DNA of 64,000 nt from Pseudisothecium myosuroides (Eukaryota; Streptophyta; Bryopsida; Hypnales; Lembophyllaceae): assembly GCA_951799445.1 (NCBI GenBank), contig OX637290.1, forward strand, positions 1,366,501 through 1,430,500. Reading direction: 5' to 3'. Under the pieces are notes generated by a model. The model did no database searches, was not told where the DNA came from, and was given only the letters and a program-made list of their open reading frames with translations. Position numbers and translations under genes: made by a program. Of the stretch, positions 1-12,300 are shown one piece after another; positions within the stretch are counted from its first letter, which is position 1; each line of letters begins with the position of its first letter.

Positions 1-346
1 TTAGTGATTAACATGTCTATATTTTCCAAAGGTCGTGATGATATCTAAGAACAATAATAGTGAAGTACATCTAAAATTATTCTAATAAGCTGTTAGGCAA
101 TATAGGTATGTTATAGGAATTAAAAATTTATTATTATACATTGGCATATACAATGAATACAAAGTGATTACATAACGTTGTTTTTGTTTTTGTGTTGTGC
201 ACAAGCGCATTGTGCCAAGACCATATTGTGTCAACATGTAAGAGTGCAAAAATCAACTTCCAAGCATTACTAGGATAATTGCAATTGAACCTTCATATCA
301 CACTAATTTGAAATATATACTGTGATGAAGGGTAGAGTCATTGATA
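1..346. other. Nothing recognised
   Basis: AT-rich sequence without open frames, inverted ends or repeats that I could match elsewhere in the window. Confidence 0.5.
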
Positions 347-1242
347 TTAACCCCTAAAGGACCAACCTCCTATTTTTAGCAAAATAGCAATTTTAGATAG
401 GTATCTGTGATTAGAAATTTGCATATTTTAGGCCCAAATTTTAGTAAAAGTTGTAGACAATGAATATCTTTCATGTGAACAAAATTTTATAACATTTGGA
501 AGACTGAGGCCAAACGATCCGGGCAGATAAAAAAAATCACTTTTTTCAAAAACAAAAATTTGAAATTGGTTTTTAAGATTTATATATATTTGCAAAGCTT
601 TGAATCATTCCATTTCAATCAGTGAATCAAAAGTTATGAGAAATTTTAGTTTGCAAATAGTTATGAATTCTCTACTCTAAAATAAACTTTGAAAGTTGTT
701 CATTTCATTCAATTTTCAATATTTTGGGAAAAAAATAAAACTGTAGAATGTAGATTGTTTATTACAATATAACAGCCATTGGAATTGGCATTTTTCAATT
801 CTATAATTAACTTCTTAACAATTTAGTGTTTTGTACCATTCTCTACTTCTTTCTTCTTACCATTTTTTTTCTATATGTTATACAATTCCAAATGATCTAA
901 AAATTTTCAAGCATATAGCCAACTTGCCCTAAAGAATGAATCCAAAGATTAACTACCATTTTGGACATTTTTTCATATAAATGTGACCTTAGGAAGTGTA
1001 GCTACCCTATTTTTTGCAGGGCCAAAAAAAGGATTTTTGCCAATTCAAACGCTAATATCTTTCAATCCGCACAATGGAAAATTTTGAAGTTTTTCCACAT
1101 TTATTTAACATGTCTTAATACAAGATCCTATGGTTACATGTGTCCAAAAATTTTTTTTTTTCCAAAATTTGGTACTTATGCTCAAACTGGCAATTTTCGA
1201 ACGTTTTGGGAGAAAACATAGTAAAGGAACTTAAGGGGTTAA
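347..1242 (+). mobile_element. TTAA-flanked MITE, copy A (type 1)
   Basis: It begins TTAA-CCCCTAAAGG and ends ACTTAAGGGG-TTAA, about 0.9 kb, with no coding capacity. The interior matches copy E at 18911-19840 in the same orientation and copy G at 22288-23010 inverted (for example a shared segment near 960-1160 and 19561-19750). The TTAA at both ends and the CCC...GGG termini fit the piggyBac superfamily. Confidence 0.75.
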
Positions 1243-1615
1243 TTAGTAGCTCTCCACCTATGAAGACCACTATGGTGAGTTTTTCATCACATCATGAACA
1301 AAATAAATATATATATATAGACAATGGTTCAATGCTTTTAGCATGCTAACAATGTTCAATTTGTATGAGGATTGAGGATTCCTATCTGAAATGTATAATT
1401 ACATTATGAACATGAAATTCTATAGTTGATATATGGTGTATCTATAATTAATATTTTCATTACAAAATATTAATTAATTATTTATATTATATATATATAT
1501 AATATTACATATCATCATTATATTTTCATTAAAAAAAATCTGGGTCTTGAGAAGGGCCATTTGACTTTTGGTCACAACGCAACTCTAGCGAAATTTTTAA
1601 TTTTAAAAAAAGGAC

Positions 1616-1643
1616 TATATTATTATTATTATTATTATTTAAA

Positions 1644-1691
<48 letters not shown>

Positions 1692-1692
1692 T
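1616..1692. repeat. Trinucleotide microsatellite, TAT then AAT
   Basis: (TAT)7 followed closely by (AAT)13-14 with interruptions. The two halves are complementary, so the tract can fold on itself. Minus-strand frames through it give poly-Leu, poly-Asn or poly-Tyr and are not genes. Confidence 0.9.
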
Positions 1693-2328
1693 TTTTAATA
1701 TCCAATCCGACGGGGTACAAATGTGATACAAACTAGTAAAAATAATTATTTGTGTGGATTGGTGTCTCAATAATTGTGTCACAAGGTTGATTTCAGAGAA
1801 GAGGATGTATTCCAAAGTGAATATCACACAAAGTATTATAGTTATTTATGCTATTTTTGGATTAAAAATATAATAACTTTATGAAGAAGAAATCTATGTA
1901 TTTTTTTTGACAACCAATGTTTATCAACATTGACTACCATCTAATTTTTTCCTTTCCTTTGCATAATATATTTGAAGTTCTTAGTAGGCATGTTTTTCCA
2001 AAAAAATGTACTTATAAAGGCTTTCTTTATGAAGGCTTTTTTTAGGTCAACTACTTAAAAAGGTTCTTTTAGATGGTTGATTAGGGAATCAATTAATGAC
2101 AATATTCAAAACACCAAAACATGCATCCATCCAATCCTCTATGACCACTTTTGGGCTCATATCTTTTCCATTTGCGCATTTGCATGCAGTCAAACGACCT
2201 TCCAAAGGGTTGAAATTTTCTTTAATGAAAAAATCATGATTTATTCATGTGGTATCTAAGAATACATTCTAAGAAAATGAAAAAGAATCTATTAATTACT
2301 AACAAAATTCAACAAAGAGTAAGTCAAC

Positions 2329-3224
2329 TTAATCCCTAAAGGACCATTGTTCCTTCAGGGGACAAATGGGATTTCGGGCAGGTACCTATGGGCTGAAATT
2401 TTGTTGCGATTTTTTTTTTAAAAATTTTGAAGATAGAAAAATTGATAAGCTTTGTATGAATATAAGTTTTTTCACAATTGGTGCTTGGGAACAACAGTTA
2501 TGGCCAAATAAGCTCAAAACAAGGGGCGGTCTGGGCAACAAAAACAAAATTGTGAAATTTTTAATTTTTTTTTCTCATAGATTATATTTTTTTATATGCG
2601 GAAAGCTTTTATTCATTGCATTTGGATTTGTTATGAGAAAATTATGGACATTCTTGTTTTTTGGGTAGTTAGAGCATCTTCTTGAAAAAATAACTTGTAG
2701 GATTCATTTTTTAATGCAATTTTTCAAATTTTTCAAATTTTTTTTTTGCATGGTTTAGTTTACTTGCTAGAACAATCTCACCATTGGAAATAGTGCATTT
2801 TAATTCCATCTAAAATATATGAATACTTTAGATTTTCCTTCTCTCTTGTACCTACTTCTACTAAACAATTTTTTTAAGAATGATAATTAAGTTTTTTTGA
2901 ATTTTTTTTCCTAGACTCTCAATTCAATTCTCTACTACAAAGATTTAAAGTTCAAAACTCTGTAGTGCAAAAATTTTAAGTTAAAAAATGTTTAAAGTCT
3001 CGCAATGTGCTGAAAAACTTGTTTTTTTCACTTTAAATGCAAATACCTTGCAATCTATGTGGTCAAAAATTCTAAAAAAAATTCCACACATTTTTATACT
3101 AGTTAGGTGAAAGATCCTATCATCCTATGGTTAGATGTGCAAAAAAAAATTCCAATTTTTTTTACTCTTTGCTATAGAAATGGCAGTTTTGAGTGATTTT
3201 GGGCAGAAAAAAAGCCTTGGTTAA
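2329..3224 (+). mobile_element. TTAA-flanked MITE, copy B (type 2)
   Basis: Starts TTAA-TCCCTAAAGGACCA and ends with a degraded CCTTGG-TTAA. The interior matches copies C (5066-5995) and, inverted, I (34677-35613) and H (32397-33226), including a GGGATTTYGGGCAGG box shortly inside the left end. Non-coding. Confidence 0.65.
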
Positions 3225-3589
3225 TAATAAGAATCATATTTATGCTTATTTAAATTCTTTTAGGTGTGATTCTATTCTATACAAGCATAAAGTTGTTCAC
3301 ACCAATTGGAACGGGGCACTATTTCAAAATAAATCTCCACTTTTTGCCTAAGAAAAGTAGTCTTTTTTCACTAGAAAATTTCCATTTCTACTTAAAATTA
3401 TGGATGAAGTTGTCAAAATTGGATGAAAAATGCATTTATATAGTTGAAAAGTGTTTTTTGGTCCAAAGGATATATTAAAATAGAAATGCAGTGCTTCACC
3501 AAATTGATCACCATCTTGGCCCTTTCCTCAAAAAAAAAAAAATAAGCCCTGCTTTACACAAATAGCTGTACATGTGATTGTCATGCCCT

Positions 3590-4590
3590 TGGCCAAATGA
3601 TACGGTAGGTACATCCAAAATTGTAACTTACCTAAAACCGCCATCATCAATCTATGTACATCTCTAAAATCAATATGTACTTATATTAAAGAAACAATTT
3701 TAAAACATCTTAAAAAAAACTTTGTTTCTTCATTACTTTTGCATACAAGATCCAAATGTCCCGTTTTTTGCTGTGTTGGAACTTCCTTCCACTTGACCAA
3801 TCCAATATTAATAACTAGCTAGACATAATAGCAAAAACTGGAGGTTTTGGATTCCCACCTTAGTGGTTAGAGCTTTGTGCATTTGAGTGTCAAAGTCTTG
3901 GTGCTTTGAAACATGCCATTTTTAACAAAGATGATGAATATGTGCCAATTTGTATATTTTAGGATCTCAAAAGTTGTTAACTCCTATTTTTCAAATGCTA
4001 ACACCACATTAGTAAGTGTGTAGTGCTACTCTAAGTGAAAGTCAAGTTTGACATAAATTAAGTTTTTTTTTTAAAGTGCCACATGTCATCTTGTAAATGG
4101 TGTGAGATGACATAGACCCCTAAAAATTTGATGTGAAACTTCAATTTTGGTACCTGGTTGCCAAATGAGACCTTCACATATCCATACCTTAAGTTTGGCT
4201 GTTTGTTTTGTTTTGTTTGTCACGTCGAGATCTCTCGGACTGTGCGTCCCCCGGGGGCATGTTTGGTACCGTCGGAAAGCCCTTGGCGAGGAGGGGTGCA
4301 CAGGCTTAGTTTTGTTGCGTTTGGACTTATGGTGCGGAAGTTATGGATTTTTGAGTTATTTTTTGTTCTTAAAAATTACTAAATTATGCTAAATTATGTA
4401 TCTTTTGAATGGGGTGTCAAATTATCACATTCTTGGTACCGTTGAAAAGCTCTCAACAAGGAGGGATGCACAGACTTTGTTTTGTGGCATTTGGACCTAC
4501 AATGAAAAAGTTACGGATTTTTGAGTTTTTTTTTTTTTAAAATGACTTTTACTTTTGTTTTGGATGTGGCAACGGCATAGGGCTACACTA
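3590..4590. repeat. Dispersed repeat T, copy 1, with two internal units
   Basis: It shares a collinear layout with 62440-62895: a shared TATGTACATCTC...GAAACAATTTTA...TTACTTTTGCATAC stretch, then a GTTTGTTTTGTTT block, a GAGATCTC box, GGTAC..T, AAAGC.CT and GAGGGGTGCACAGGCTT. The last part is repeated at about 230-bp spacing (4260 and 4436). A region of slightly higher GC produces chance open frames on both strands. Non-coding. Confidence 0.6.
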
Positions 4591-5065
4591 GTGGTATTGA
4601 AATTTGCACTTCTTCCCCGCCTCCAAATATCTGTATTACCATGTGAGATTTCAACACTGTAACCGATCCCGGTGTGTCACGTGGAACTCTCACATCCCAC
4701 AAAAATATTAAATTTCTTCCAAATGACAGCACAACCACCTAGGACACTTGGAGGTGAAATGTGCCTTTGTAAATTGAGACGGACAATTCATACTTTTTCA
4801 TACCCTACGCTCGGGTCAGATTTGTTAAAAAATAATTCAAAATATAATTATATATGACATGTGATGAAATTTTCAAAAATTATAACGAGGCATAATTGAA
4901 ATGCGTAGAAAATATTAATGAGAATAATTTGAATCCTAAAAAAAAATGAAAAATGAAAAATGAAAAATAATATATATACCAAGGTGATTGCTTTATAAAT
5001 GTAAAAAATCCATAGAATACATAAGTTTAGTCTCTTTTTTCCCCCTTGAAGAGAGATTGTATTCA

Positions 5066-5273
5066 TTAACCCCTTAAGGACCAAAGTCCCCTCGGGGGAC
5101 TTTTGGGATTTTGGGCAGGCTTGTGTGACCTCAAATTTTGACCTGATTTTTTGAAACTTTTTTTGAAGATAGGGAATGTTAATAGCTTTCTAAAAATATA
5201 ATTTTTTTCCAATCAGTGCCCAGGAACAAAAGTTATGCCACCCTAAGTCAAAAAAGTTGTTTGTTGGGCAGAA

Positions 5274-5312
<39 letters not shown>

Positions 5313-5995
5313 TTTTAATTTTTTTCTGAAAGATAATGTTTTTGTCTATATTTGAAGCTTTAATTCATTCTATTTGGACTCAGAATGAAAAAGTTATCAG
5401 CAACCTTGTTTTTCGGGCAATCTAAGCATCTTCTTCAAAAAACAACTTACAGAATTCATTTTTGAATGCAATTTTAAATTTTTTTAAATTTTGTTTTTTG
5501 ACAAGGTCAAGTTTGTTTGCAAGAACAATCCCACCGTTGGAATTATGGTGTTTTAATTCCATCTAAGAGCTATTAACAATTTAGTGTTTCGATCAATTTT
5601 GGACCTACTTCTACTTAACAACTTTTTAATATGTGAAAATCAAGTTTTGATATGCTGAAATTTTTTTCCCCAACTCTCAACTCAAATGTTCAACATAAAA
5701 AATTTTAACTTTATGGTGTGTAGTGCAAAAAAATCCACAAATGGCCGTCAAAGTCATTTGAAATTGCAGGAAACAATTCAAAAAAAAAATTTATTTCCAA
5801 CTTTGAATGCTCATATCTTCTAATCGGAACGGTCAAATTTCTTGAATTTTTTACCACATGATTTGAGACAAGTGAAGTACAAGATCCTGCGTTTAGATTC
5901 TAATTTTTTTTTTTTGGTTTAGGAAGTGATTGCAACTGAAATGGCAGTTTTCAGTGGTTTTGGAGCCAGAAAATTCTTGGTCCTTTAGGGGTTAA
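5066..5995 (+). mobile_element. TTAA-flanked MITE, copy C (type 2)
   Basis: Starts TTAA-CCCCTTAAGGACCA and ends GGTCCTTTAGGGG-TTAA, so the inverted ends match over about 15 bp. The interior carries an (AAT)n microsatellite at about 5274-5311. Same type and orientation as copy B. Confidence 0.8.
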
Positions 5996-6309
5996 AAGGG
6001 ATTGGAACTTAACTAGTCCTTTTGCTAACTTACTAAGCTGTGAGGACCCTACTACTAAAGTTCATGAAATATTTCAAATCTTGTGAAATGAAATTCCAAA
6101 ATTTTTAAATCCATTTAATGAAAGATAATTCAACCCCAAAAGAAATGATTTTGTATGGGGTATGATGAATTTGACCCTAACGTACGGTACTCTTCATTAT
6201 CGGTAATTATCCTCAAGGCTCCTTGTAAAAATATTTGTACGATGGCATGCATTTCTACGGACAACTATTAACCGCAACATGTTACCTTCACTTGCTTGTA
6301 GAGGATTAT

Positions 6310-6456
6310 TGTGTAAGGTAGGAGGTTCAAAAGTGGACCATTTAAGCCTACCTAACTCATCAATGACTATAATAGATATTTCAAGGAGTATGTCACTTAT
6401 TCCTAGATAGAGGACGCATTTAGAACCCGTTCCATTTAAGGACCTCCTACCTTATG
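6310..6456. mobile_element. Small fold-back element, TAAGGTAGGAGG ends
   Basis: TAAGGTAGGAGGTTC at 6315 and ACCTCCTACCTTA ending about 6455 are inverted copies, and a second match (CCATTTAAG) lies just inside. Related ends occur at about 20730 and 21040-21057. TGTG flanks both sides, a possible short duplication. Confidence 0.5.
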
Positions 6457-6499
6457 TGTTGATTGACTGCCACTTTTGGTTACATTGATTGTGACAAAA

Positions 6500-6632
6500 T
6501 GTATGTTTGCATTCGGTATTAAAGAGTGCTATTACCTACAATAGGGTCTTAGGAATGAATTTAGACCTACTTCTGAATTGGATTCACATTGCAAAACATT
6601 ATCCCTAATACCAGGTGCAAACATACCTAAAG
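6500..6632. repeat. Fold-back of about 130 bp
   Basis: TATGTTTGCATTCGGTATTA at the left and the inverse of TATGTTTGCACCTGGTATTA at the right (17 of 20 bases agree) can pair around an AT-rich middle. Non-coding. Confidence 0.55.
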
Positions 6633-6663
6633 TGTCACTTTCTGAGAAACACAAGCATTACTT

Positions 6664-6772
6664 ACAAAAGGGGTACACATGTCATTTTCCCATTAGTTGC
6701 AGAAGTTTTACATTTAGAAAGGGGTACACGTGTAATTTTTCTATTAAATGTAAAACTTTTATATTCAAAAAA
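6664..6772. repeat. Tandem duplication, unit about 55 bp
   Basis: Two units beginning AGGGGTACACATGTCATTTT and AAGGGGTACACGTGTAATTT and continuing to a TTTTACATTT/TTTATATTC box. Of no recognised function. Confidence 0.6.
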
Positions 6773-7406
6773 TTTCATCGGCATGTATGTGTAGTCTTCT
6801 TTTGAAAAGAACTTCAAAATTTTCATTTACAAGTATTTAAAAAACTTAAAATCTGAAAATATTGAACAATCCTATAATTTTATTTTATTTTCTCAAAACA
6901 CATGGACAATTTCCATTGATAAGGGAAACAGTACATAGAACCAGAGGGAGTACCCTCGGCCTCATTTTTTATGTTTTCAACTACATTTTCAGCACTATTT
7001 TTTTTTTTTTTTAAAGAGCAGGGAGGCAAGAGATGCAAAGAAAGAACTAGCCAGTCAGTAGAAAGGGAGTATGAAGCCAAAGCCCACACATTGGCGGGAA
7101 ACAAACCACACCGCCAATCAAATCCGATCAGAAGAACTAACTAGGCTTAGTTAAAAAACCCTGCCATCTTCAGATGACTCAGCAAACAATCCTATAATCT
7201 TCACAACACAGCTTCCTAACTCCAAACTGATCCGGAAAAACTTGGGAGTTAGGTTGCAGGTCACTTGAGAAGTTATTATTCTTCCAAGCTCCACGGGCGC
7301 CAGCAGAGCATCACTTGAAGCTGCAACCGCATGAAGTCCAATCAATCAACCAATTTTTAAAAGAATTCATAAAACTTGCACAAGAATTCTGAAAGTGCAC
7401 AACATA

Positions 7407-7853
7407 TGGGAGACGTCCCATTTTCGATCACTTAAGCAATTCAACATATTTGGTGTATGGTTATAGGCTTATAGCGAGGGGAAAAATTTCCCTGTTTAGA
7501 AAAATAGATTTCAGAACAATTTTATATTTTTGTATATTTTTTTCCTCAAAAACAAAATTATTATGAATTTTTTTCATGAAGATTTCATTCAACCTATTCT
7601 TGTTATACAGGTCACCCTATTTCCAACCATAGGCTAGTTACAAAATCAACAATGCTTCAATGCAAGTGATAATTGTAGCCTCCAATGTATATCTTGTAAT
7701 CATTCTATGCTTTCAATGTACACCTTCCCAATATTTGTGCTGCCCTTGCTCACAAATATCTGCGTGAGCTGTCACCTAGACTACCAATTGATTGGAAATA
7801 AAGCAGTCTAACTGACAAAAATAGGTTGCTGATCGAAAATGGGTCGGCTTCCA
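7407..7853. mobile_element. TA-flanked MITE (Tc1/mariner-like), copy Q
   Basis: The termini GGGAGACGTCCCATTTTCGA and, inverted, GGAAGCCGACCCATTTTCGA match over about 23 bp. Both outer ends adjoin TA (7405-7406 and 7854-7855). The interior is shared with copy P at 23150-23632 (TATGAATTTTT and ACCATAGGCT boxes). 447 bp, non-coding. Confidence 0.7.
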
Positions 7854-9310
7854 TAAATCGACTCTAAAGTGTTTTATGTGCAGAAACGATCATCAAAGAT
7901 ATTGAAAAAGGGTGAGAACAGGTGTCTAAAGTCTAAACCCTCTACCTCTAATTAGCTTCAATAACCACCAATGTTAGAATTTGGTTATTAAACAAATTAG
8001 GCATTCAAAATTGATAATTCAAAATTAGGCGCATTGAATTCACCGAATAATCCAAGATTATCCCAAAACCCTACGAAACTACTGGGGCACGATAATTTAG
8101 AATAATTTAAACATATGGCCCATTGTATTGTTACAGCCATGGCTTCTCTATTCAATTGCAACATTCTACTCTTTACTCATGCAGTCTTTGAACTGAAAAA
8201 TCTCAAGGTAAAATTAAAAGCTCCAATCAATCCTCGTTCCCCTTTGAACGGTTGCATCTGTTGTAGGTCAATTCAAAATACAAGGTGCATAATGTTAAGT
8301 CCAATTTTGAAGGCAACTATGTAAATTACATTGGCTATTCAGAAGTTGCTTATAATCTGAAAATGACTAGTAGGTCTAGGTAGATCACTAGAAGCAACTC
8401 TGTCCTCCTAATTTGTGAAAAATTGTAAGATCTTGAAATTCTACAAACTCCTTCAAAGAGGATAGGGAGGATGACTCTACACCATCTTCCTCTTTTTCAA
8501 TCACAATGCGTTATATAATTAATAATTTATTTTTTTGTGTATCACTGATAGAAGTGATAGGAAAGAATGGTGACTTATTTTGTAACTTTGTTATTCCTCT
8601 CATTGAGAATCCTCTAATTAGCTCGTGTAATAGAAAGCAAAAAAAGAGAGACTCATACTCTTACTCTTCGATCTCTTGCCTCATTGTGAACCCTTCTGTA
8701 ATTGACTTGATAATTTAAGCAAGGCTAAAATTGGACCTACTTCATGTTGTGTCAAACATCCAATATCCATGTTTTTTTACACAAACAATCTTGTTTATTA
8801 ATTCCCAAATATTCTAAAAATCGTCACTGTCAATTTTGTTCAATTTATAGCATTCTATAACCAGGCCATGGTCCTTTCCATGTTGGGAAATTATTATGCT
8901 TTGCTAGATGCCCGGGAGGGACTTATCAGATAATTCAAAGATTAGGGTTGGCTGAGAGCCATATATTGAGACAATTTTATTCAATGTAGGGGTCGGGCCG
9001 TTTTCAAGAATGCAAAAGAGACCCCTATCTCATTGATAAACAATGTTATGTTGCCCAAACTCCATGACTCTGTCATTTTGATGGCACACAATCTGAAACA
9101 TAAATCTATGTACCAATCTTTTGAGTCTGTGCAGATGAAAGTCACAATTTGTGCCGCCCAGAACCAATTTAACAAAATTGATCATCTAACTTCTTACTTA
9201 CGTGATAAATGAGAATCTACTAGACTTCACTCTATTGTACTGTATTGAACATACAGACATCCTAGTTGTCTATCTGAACTAAACCAACTGAAAGTTTTGT
9301 CAAGGATTTT
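7854..9310. other. Intergenic, 3' side of the NPF gene
   Basis: No coding segment recognised. Open frames of 64-70 codons (8115, 8506, 9175) lack splice signals and protein-like composition. The part nearest 9300 should contain the transporter's 3' UTR and polyadenylation region. Confidence 0.4.
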
Positions 9311-12300
9311 TCAATTGCCAAATTGGGATCTCTCATCCCCACATGGCGACAAGCCCGACAATTTTTTCTCCATCGGCTTGATTTTATACTTATACCACCT
9401 TGCACACACCACAAACCCCACCAAATTCACTATTGCAATCCCTAGCAGCAACGCATAGAAGTAATCCAACCTCGCTTCATTCAAATTTGTCACCAACCAG
9501 CCATGACCCCTTCCATTTGTCATTCGATTCACCATCGAAACTAGGGCGCTACTTGTATAATACCCAAACGAAATTGTGCACAAAATTATCGCCATCGCCG
9601 TACTCTTCATCCCCACGGGCGATTCCTCGTAACAAAACTCCAGCTGCCCAACGTACGTGAAAACCTCCCCTCCTCCCATTAGGACAAGCTGGGGCACCAG
9701 CCAAAACACACTCATGGGCACCCCATTTCTCACCGCGACCTTCCTTCGTTGCGCCTCCACGACGGCCGCAGCAAGCATTGACAAAACGGAGAACACCAGC
9801 CCGATGCCCATGCGTTGAAGAGTTGTGAGTCCGCGATTGTGGCTTGTGAAAGAGCGTATGAAGGGGACGAGCTTGGATCCATAAACCGCGAGTAGGAGCA
9901 TGGCACCAAGTTCCCAAAAGAGGATGACACTTGCTGGGGGGATTTGGAAGCCGAGTTGGTTGCGTTTCATAAATAAGCTTTGAAGTTGGGCGAAGGTGAC
10001 CATCTGGGAGAGGATGGTGTAGAAGATGACAGAGAAGACGGCGATGGAGATCATGCGGAGGAGGCATTTCACCTCTTCAACTTGGGTAATGGTGGCAGGC
10101 TTCGGGGTGGTGGCAATGGCAGCTTTGTCGAGGAAGCGGAATTGGTGTGTGTGTGCGATCATGGTCTGGAAGAGATGGCGGCAATTAGTTTTACCAGACT
10201 AAATTGGTTTAAGCTTAGATGACAATCTTGAATCTCAATGTAGAGACCCTTGGCTTTCCATAAATTAAGGTGGCGGCTTGCACTAACTGGGAAGAATAGT
10301 TTGAATGCAAGCTTATTCATATATTGTGAGTCACTATAACAGGAATATAGTATTGTTACAATGATATTGTAGAGGACCCCTTGGACTTCCCATTCAAGAA
10401 TATTATGTAGTTTTCCAGACCTAATGGTTGTCTGATAAAGGAATCACAACATAACTAAGAAGCTATTTTACAAGAGGGTTTGTCTCTATAGCACTTTCTC
10501 ACTTTTTGAGTACGGTAGCTATTCAATTTTAAAGATAGCTTTTGTCAATGCAAAACTTCCTCCCCTTTAGTCCAAAGCCAACAAAGCTAGTGGCATCAGC
10601 TTGAAGTGTTAATATAAGCATTTTAGTGTCTTTCCCATGGCCACATAAAAAGAGAATTGTATTCAATTACATTAGCAAATTATAGTGAAAGATGCTGCAT
10701 ATAAAATCTTAATTTTTTGTTCCTTGAAGAATATTTTAATTTCTAAAAGTAATATGTTGTAGGCTCTTCTAAGGGATCATAAATTTAGTAGTGAACAACA
10801 CATTTGGAACCTTGAAGCAATAATAAAGAGTGATGCATGAATAGTAGCCCCTGTGAATAGCCACTTTGATAATCTACTCAAGTTCTAATTAGAAAATCAA
10901 CAATTTCACATCCACATTTGATTTGCTACTAGGTATTCATTTTAGTTAAGTACTAGTCACTTGAATGTGCCACTACTTTAATTGAAACAAAGCATAATAT
11001 GATTCTCCACGGCTTATTGTTCTCAAGAGTTAGTAGGTATGAGATAGAATATTGTGTCTTTGTCACTGGCTAAACTTCAACAAATGAGATGTTCTCCAAA
11101 AAAATGTCCCAACAAGGAATGCATTATTTTGCGGAACACTAGATGATAAGAGTATTGTCTCCCTTTGGCTTAACACAAAAATAAATAAATTCTTTTGGAA
11201 AATTTTATGAACTTAATAAGTTATTATGTGCTCATAACAAAATTATCCCTTGTATGAGTCACATACCATAGACTACCCCATCTGATTTTCTTTTTGATAC
11301 TTAGGTTCTCTATAATGTTGTGGAAATCCCAACAAAAATTAAAGAATGTTATGATTTGATCATGAAAAAAAAAACTACAAAGATTTTCATTTGAATGCAA
11401 CAAATCAAAACCATCACTTATATTTATTTTAAGGTCAATCTCACCTGTGTGTCCAAGCCTTCAACTAGTGTTTCATGTAAAAACTCCGGTGGTGGTAGTG
11501 GAAGTTTCCAGTTACAAAAGGCCTTTGCAAATACAAGTATCACTTTGGAGATTGGACTTCCCTTCAAGACGGCTTGGTATCGATACATGGGCCTACCACC
11601 AACAAAAACAACAATAGAGAATACCATTGTTCCAGCACAAAGACCATAAACCCATCCTCGTCCCAATTTGATTTGAATGTAGACAAGCACCGTGACAGAT
11701 AAGATAAGACAGAAGTTGATAGCCATGAAAAACCTGGTTCAACACGAAGAACTTAACACAGTAAGGACGCTGTCAGTGGACTTCAAAGTATCTGATGTCA
11801 ATGACTTTCAATGAAACTATAGAAACAAAGGACAAATCCCACTGATAGATTTGCACTAGTTTATATAGATTGGATTTACTCAGATTCTAAATGAAGATGC
11901 AAATGGGTTTCAATATTTAATTCCAAGATTGAAATAGGGTGCAAGGTTGAAAACTGACTTTAACTGAGGGTGTCTGCATACAAAGGACGAGACCTACTTT
12001 GCAATGCTCAAATGCTCCATTGGAACAATTTCAAAAGATGTGCTCAAATTTTGTGACTTACATCATCACAAAAGTCTAATTTGAGGTCACAAACTAGGAC
12101 ATATATAGATTTTGGGTTCATGCCATGAGGCTTGAACTACGCTAAAGTAATGGGATATTATTGTAATAACAAATTTGACATTCTACACATTAGAGAATTC
12201 AGTAATAGGAACAATGTTCAAATGTCAATGTGCCCATAGATGACAAGTGCTACTCTTTCAAGACATGTTCAATTCCTTATTCAGACAATTTCAGGTGCAC

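Noticed and set aside
961..1221. Similar frames (MDIFSYKCDL...) at 961 and 19561, suggesting a repeated gene
   Set aside because: They are chance frames in two copies of the same TTAA-flanked element; both are Phe/Lys-rich and diverge in frame.
1529..1827. Two minus-strand frames with poly-Leu/poly-Asn and poly-Tyr runs
   Set aside because: They cross a TAT/AAT microsatellite; the remainder has no protein-like composition.
9549..10067. 172-codon frame on the minus strand and several plus-strand frames within the NPF exons
   Set aside because: They are other-frame shadows of the GC-rich fourth exon, whose own frame carries all the NPF motifs.
11395..11649. 84-codon plus-strand frame
   Set aside because: Antisense shadow of the third NPF exon.
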